Below the pieces are notes generated by a model that saw nothing but the letters and a program-made list of their open reading frames with translations, ran no database searches and was not told the origin of the DNA. DNA of 9,046 nucleotides from Candidatus Neomicrothrix sp. UBA2131 (GTDB lineage Bacteria; Actinomycetota; Acidimicrobiia; Acidimicrobiales; MedAcidi-G1): positions 11,761-20,806 of the forward strand of contig DCXR01000023.1 in NCBI GenBank assembly GCA_002329075.1, read 5' to 3'. Shown piece by piece: positions 6,447 through 9,046 of the stretch. Position numbers and translations under genes: made by a program. How positions within the stretch are numbered: position 1 is the stretch's first letter; each line of letters begins with the position of its first letter.

Positions 6447-7940
6447 ATGACCGACGCCGGACATCCCCGCCGCTGGTTCATCCTCGGCATCCTCAACCTC
6501 TCGCTGATCCTCGTCGTCGCCAGCGTCAGCTCGCTGAACCTGTCGCTCCCCTCGATTCAGCGGGCCCTCGACGCCTCGGCCGCCGACCTGATCTGGATCA
6601 ACGCCGCCTACGCCCTCGTGTTCGCCGCATTCCTGTTGCCCGCCGGTGCACTGGGCGACCGCTTCGGACGCAAGGGAGCCCTGCTGACCGGGCTGATCGT
6701 GTTCATCTGCGGCGCCCTGCTTGCCAGCACGGCCGATACCGCCGGACAGGTCATCGCCTTTCGGGCGACCATGGGCATCGGCGCCGCCCTCGCCATGCCT
6801 GCCACGCTGTCGATCCTCACAGCGGTCTTCCCGGCCGACGAGCGGAACAAGGCGATCGCCATCTGGGCGGGCTTCGCCGGAGCCGGAGGCGCCATCGGCA
6901 TCCTGTCCGCCGGCGTCCTCCTCGAGTACTTCTGGTGGGGCTCGGTCTTCTTCGTCAACGTCCCGATCGCCACCACGGCCATGGTGCTCGTGGTCGCCTT
7001 CGTCCCCACGTCACGCGACACGCAGGGCCACCACCTCGACCCGTTCGGCAGCCTGCTGTCGGCCATGGGGCTGTCGGCGCTGGTCTTCGGACTCATCCAG
7101 GGGCCCGAGTACGGGTGGACCGACCCGCTCGTCCTCGGTGGCTTCGCCGCCGCCGTGGCCCTGCTCGCCTCCTGGGTGGCGGTCGAGCGCCGACAGGAAC
7201 ACCCGATGCTCGACCCGGCCCTGTTCCGCATACCCCGCTTCGCCCTCGCCACGCTGGCACTCGGCACCTCATTCGCCGTCATGTTCGGCATGTTCTTCGG
7301 GCTCGCCCAGTACCTGCAGTTCGTGCTCGGCTACACGCCGCTCGGTGCAGCCGTCCGGGTCATGCCCTTCGCCTTCGCGATGATCGTCGTGTCCCCCCGT
7401 GGGCCGGCCCTGGCCGCACGGTTGGGCAGCGGTCGGGTCATCGGCGGCGGCATGCTCGTCACGGCACTGGGCTGTGTGGTGATGGCGTTGCTCACCGGCG
7501 ACTCCGGGTACGGGCACGTGGTCATCGGCGTGTTGCTGATCTCGTCCGGCATGGCGCTCGGGTTCCCGACCTCCACGGCGGCGATCGTCGGCTCCCTGCC
7601 GCTCGACAAGGCCGGCGTGGCCTCGGCCGTCAACGACACCACCCGCGAGGTCGGCTCCGCCGTCGGCATCGCCCTCCTCGGCAGCCTGCTGTCCGCCGGC
7701 TACCGGCGGGGGCTGGGCGACGCCCTCGACCAGGTACCGGCTGAGATGGCCGACATCGCCCGGGACTCGGTCGGCGTTGCGCTCGTGGTTGCGCAGCGGG
7801 CCCCGGCCGGCGTCGGCGACCACATCGCCGCTACAGCACGGGACGCCTTCGCCAGCGGCTACTCGATGGCCATGACGGCTGCTGCGGCCCTGCTCGCTGT
7901 GGCCGCACTGGTCGTCATCCGGCGCTGGCCCGCCGACTGA
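6447..7940 (+). CDS. MFS transporter, DHA2 (EmrB/QacA-like, 14-TMS) family
   Basis: This is a 497-residue inner-membrane transporter of the major facilitator superfamily. The length, about 14 hydrophobic spans, and the motifs place it in the DHA2 drug:H+ antiporter group. The first span is about residues 11-34 and the last about 472-491. Motif A is GALGDRFGRK (67-76), the motif B Arg is 106 in RATMGIGAA, a WWGSVFFVNVP block (163-173) follows span 5, and GVASAVNDTTREVGSAVG (390-407) is typical of the C-terminal half. Two signature positions deviate. Span 1 has Ser26 where QacA-like proteins carry the LDxT Asp, and motif C reads AIGILSAG (149-156) with Ile152 in place of the GP proline. The usual proton-coupled drug-export role is therefore not assured. 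Residues about 423-470 form a hydrophilic loop before the last span. It is divergent from mutA and followed 34 bases later by an F420-type oxidoreductase on the same strand. The substrate is unknown; family assignment is firm. Confidence 0.9.
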   Translation: MTDAGHPRRWFILGILNLSLILVVASVSSLNLSLPSIQRALDASAADLIWINAAYALVFAAFLLPAGALGDRFGRKGALLTGLIVFICGALLASTADTAGQVIAFRATMGIGAALAMPATLSILTAVFPADERNKAIAIWAGFAGAGGAIGILSAGVLLEYFWWGSVFFVNVPIATTAMVLVVAFVPTSRDTQGHHLDPFGSLLSAMGLSALVFGLIQGPEYGWTDPLVLGGFAAAVALLASWVAVERRQEHPMLDPALFRIPRFALATLALGTSFAVMFGMFFGLAQYLQFVLGYTPLGAAVRVMPFAFAMIVVSPRGPALAARLGSGRVIGGGMLVTALGCVVMALLTGDSGYGHVVIGVLLISSGMALGFPTSTAAIVGSLPLDKAGVASAVNDTTREVGSAVGIALLGSLLSAGYRRGLGDALDQVPAEMADIARDSVGVALVVAQRAPAGVGDHIAATARDAFASGYSMAMTAAAALLAVAALVVIRRWPAD

Positions 7941-7960
7941 GCGGTTACCACCCACCGGGT

Positions 7961-7967
7961 GGAAGGA
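7961..7967 (+). promoter_or_regulatory. Ribosome binding site of the LLM oxidoreductase gene
   Basis: GGAAGGA lies 7 bases before the ATG at 7975. The 34-base gap after the transporter stop also holds the small inverted repeat CCACC-G-GGTGG (7952-7962), too tight to fold as a hairpin. No promoter is evident in the gap, which favours co-transcription with the transporter. Confidence 0.75.
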
Positions 7968-7974
7968 TGTACCC

Positions 7975-9012
7975 ATGCGCATCACCACACTCCTCAACTA
8001 CGCCACCGACCCCCGCGAAGCGGCCAACCAGGCACGTGAACTCGAGGCGGCAGGCATCGACTGCATCTGGATCCCGGAGGCCTACGGCTTCGACGGAGTG
8101 AGCCTGCTGGGATACCTGGCCTCGGCCACCACGACCGTCGGGCTGGCCAGCGGCATCCTCAACACGTACAGCCGCACACCGGCCTGCATCGCCCAGACCG
8201 CCGCCGGCCTCGACGCCCTCTCCGAGGGCCGCTTCTCGCTCGGCCTCGGTGCCTCCGGCCCGCAGGTGATCGAGGGCTTCCACGGTGTCCCCTACTCGCT
8301 GCCCCTGACCCGCATGAAGGAGATCATCTCGATCTGTCGGATGGCCTGGCAGCGCGAGAAGCTCGAATACGAGGGTCGGGTTTTCACGCTGCCACTGCCA
8401 GCGGACCAGGGCACCGGCCTCGGCAAGCCGCTCAAGATCATCAACCACCTGGTGCGTCCCGACATCCCGATCTACATCGCAGCGCTGGGAGCCAAGAGCG
8501 TCGAGGAGACCGCAGCCACCACGAACGGCTGGCTGCCGTTCCTCGTCTACCCGGAGCGCATGGACCGGGTCTGGGGCGATGCCGTGACGGCGGGCCTGGC
8601 TCGACGCGACCCCGGCCTGGGCGATCTGGACGTCGTGGCCGGCGGCATCGTGGCGATCGGCGACGACGCCTCGCAGTTCCGCGACTTCGCCCGTCCGATG
8701 GCTGCGCTCTACATCGGCGGCATGGGAGCCCGCGGCAAGAACTTCTACAACGACGTCTGCCGCGACTACGGCTTCGCCGACGAGGCCGTCGCCGTGCAGG
8801 ATGCCTACCTCGACGGCCGCAAGGAAGAGGCCGCCGGGCTCCTGCCCGCCGAACTCATCGAGAACACGACCCTCTGTGGCGACGAGGGCTACATCGCCGA
8901 TCGCCTGGCCGCCTACAAGGCCGCCGGGGTCACTTCACTCAACGTCTCGCCGGTCGGTGGCGATCCGGCACAGGTGCTCGGTCGTCTTCGCGAGCTGGCC
9001 GAACACGCGTAG
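7975..9012 (+). CDS. LLM-class F420-dependent oxidoreductase, Rv3520c-like
   Basis: This 345-residue cytoplasmic enzyme has the luciferase-like monooxygenase (TIM-barrel) fold and probably uses coenzyme F420 rather than FMN. Seen in the sequence: an N-terminal beta-strand start MRITTLLNY, a GIDCIWIPEAYGFD block (27-40), a TTVGLASGILNTYSRTP stretch (53-69) with the second-strand SGI turn typical of F420 members, and the signature LDALSEGRFSLGLGASGPQ (79-97) followed by VIEGFHG. The IPIYIAALG and NGWLPF segments in the middle, and a C-terminal GVTSLNVSP strand, also fit. The overall pattern resembles the mycobacterial Rv3520c family, recognised from memory. Members are widespread in actinobacteria and most have no known substrate. 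It starts at an ATG with a strong ribosome site and ends with TAG. The short gap after the transporter suggests one operon, so the pair may handle one compound, but nothing in the sequence identifies it. Confidence 0.88.
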   Translation: MRITTLLNYATDPREAANQARELEAAGIDCIWIPEAYGFDGVSLLGYLASATTTVGLASGILNTYSRTPACIAQTAAGLDALSEGRFSLGLGASGPQVIEGFHGVPYSLPLTRMKEIISICRMAWQREKLEYEGRVFTLPLPADQGTGLGKPLKIINHLVRPDIPIYIAALGAKSVEETAATTNGWLPFLVYPERMDRVWGDAVTAGLARRDPGLGDLDVVAGGIVAIGDDASQFRDFARPMAALYIGGMGARGKNFYNDVCRDYGFADEAVAVQDAYLDGRKEEAAGLLPAELIENTTLCGDEGYIADRLAAYKAAGVTSLNVSPVGGDPAQVLGRLRELAEHA

Positions 9013-9018
9013 AGCAGG

Positions 9019-9039
9019 CGTCGATCAACCGGGTCGACG
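9019..9039 (+). terminator. Weak stem-loop after the LLM oxidoreductase gene
   Basis: CGTCGA and TCGACG pair as a 6-bp stem around a 9-base loop, starting 7 bases past the TAG. The window ends 7 bases later and no T-run is visible, so a terminator role is only a possibility. Confidence 0.2.
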
Positions 9040-9046
9040 GTGGCAA

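Overview
The window is very GC-rich (about 70% by eye) and densely packed. It holds six protein genes, with only short gaps between them, in two divergent groups. A high-GC actinobacterium, plausibly of the Acidimicrobiia type, is suggested by four things. These are a two-subunit B12-dependent methylmalonyl-CoA mutase operon closest to actinobacterial sequences, an F420-type luciferase-like oxidoreductase of the mycobacterial Rv3520c family, a Tat-exported PhoX-like protein with a Thr/Ala/Pro-rich tail, and actinobacterial-style TANNNT -10 boxes. The lineage is an inference. No rRNA, tRNA, phage, transposase or CRISPR sequence was seen.

Leftward group (minus strand, read from high to low coordinates): mutA (6347-4569), mutB (4572-2443) and meaB (2446-1469) form a tight operon. 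Each junction is a 4-base ATGA stop/start overlap. Together they encode the small and large subunits of methylmalonyl-CoA mutase and the GTPase that loads and protects its adenosylcobalamin cofactor. The pathway links propionyl-CoA (from odd-chain fatty acids, branched amino acids or cholesterol side chains) to succinyl-CoA. The epimerase and propionyl-CoA carboxylase are not in the window. An 80-base gap follows with a good promoter (TTGGCG, 17 bp, TACCAT) and a perfect stem-loop. A Tat-exported PhoX/DUF839 family protein follows (1388 to beyond base 1). Its C-terminal Thr/Ala/Pro tail is encoded by an 18/21-bp minisatellite and is cut by the window edge.

Rightward group (plus strand): a DHA2-type major facilitator transporter (6447-7940) is divergent from mutA. 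It is followed after 34 bases by an F420-dependent luciferase-like oxidoreductase (7975-9012). The two are probably co-transcribed. Their substrates cannot be read from the sequence.

The gene content is mostly conventional and I do not see a new multi-gene system. The points worth a second look are the repeat-encoded tail, the regulatory layout upstream of the PhoX-like gene, the probable leaderless GTG start of mutA, a shortened vestigial B12-like domain in MutA, and the loss of two signature residues in the transporter.
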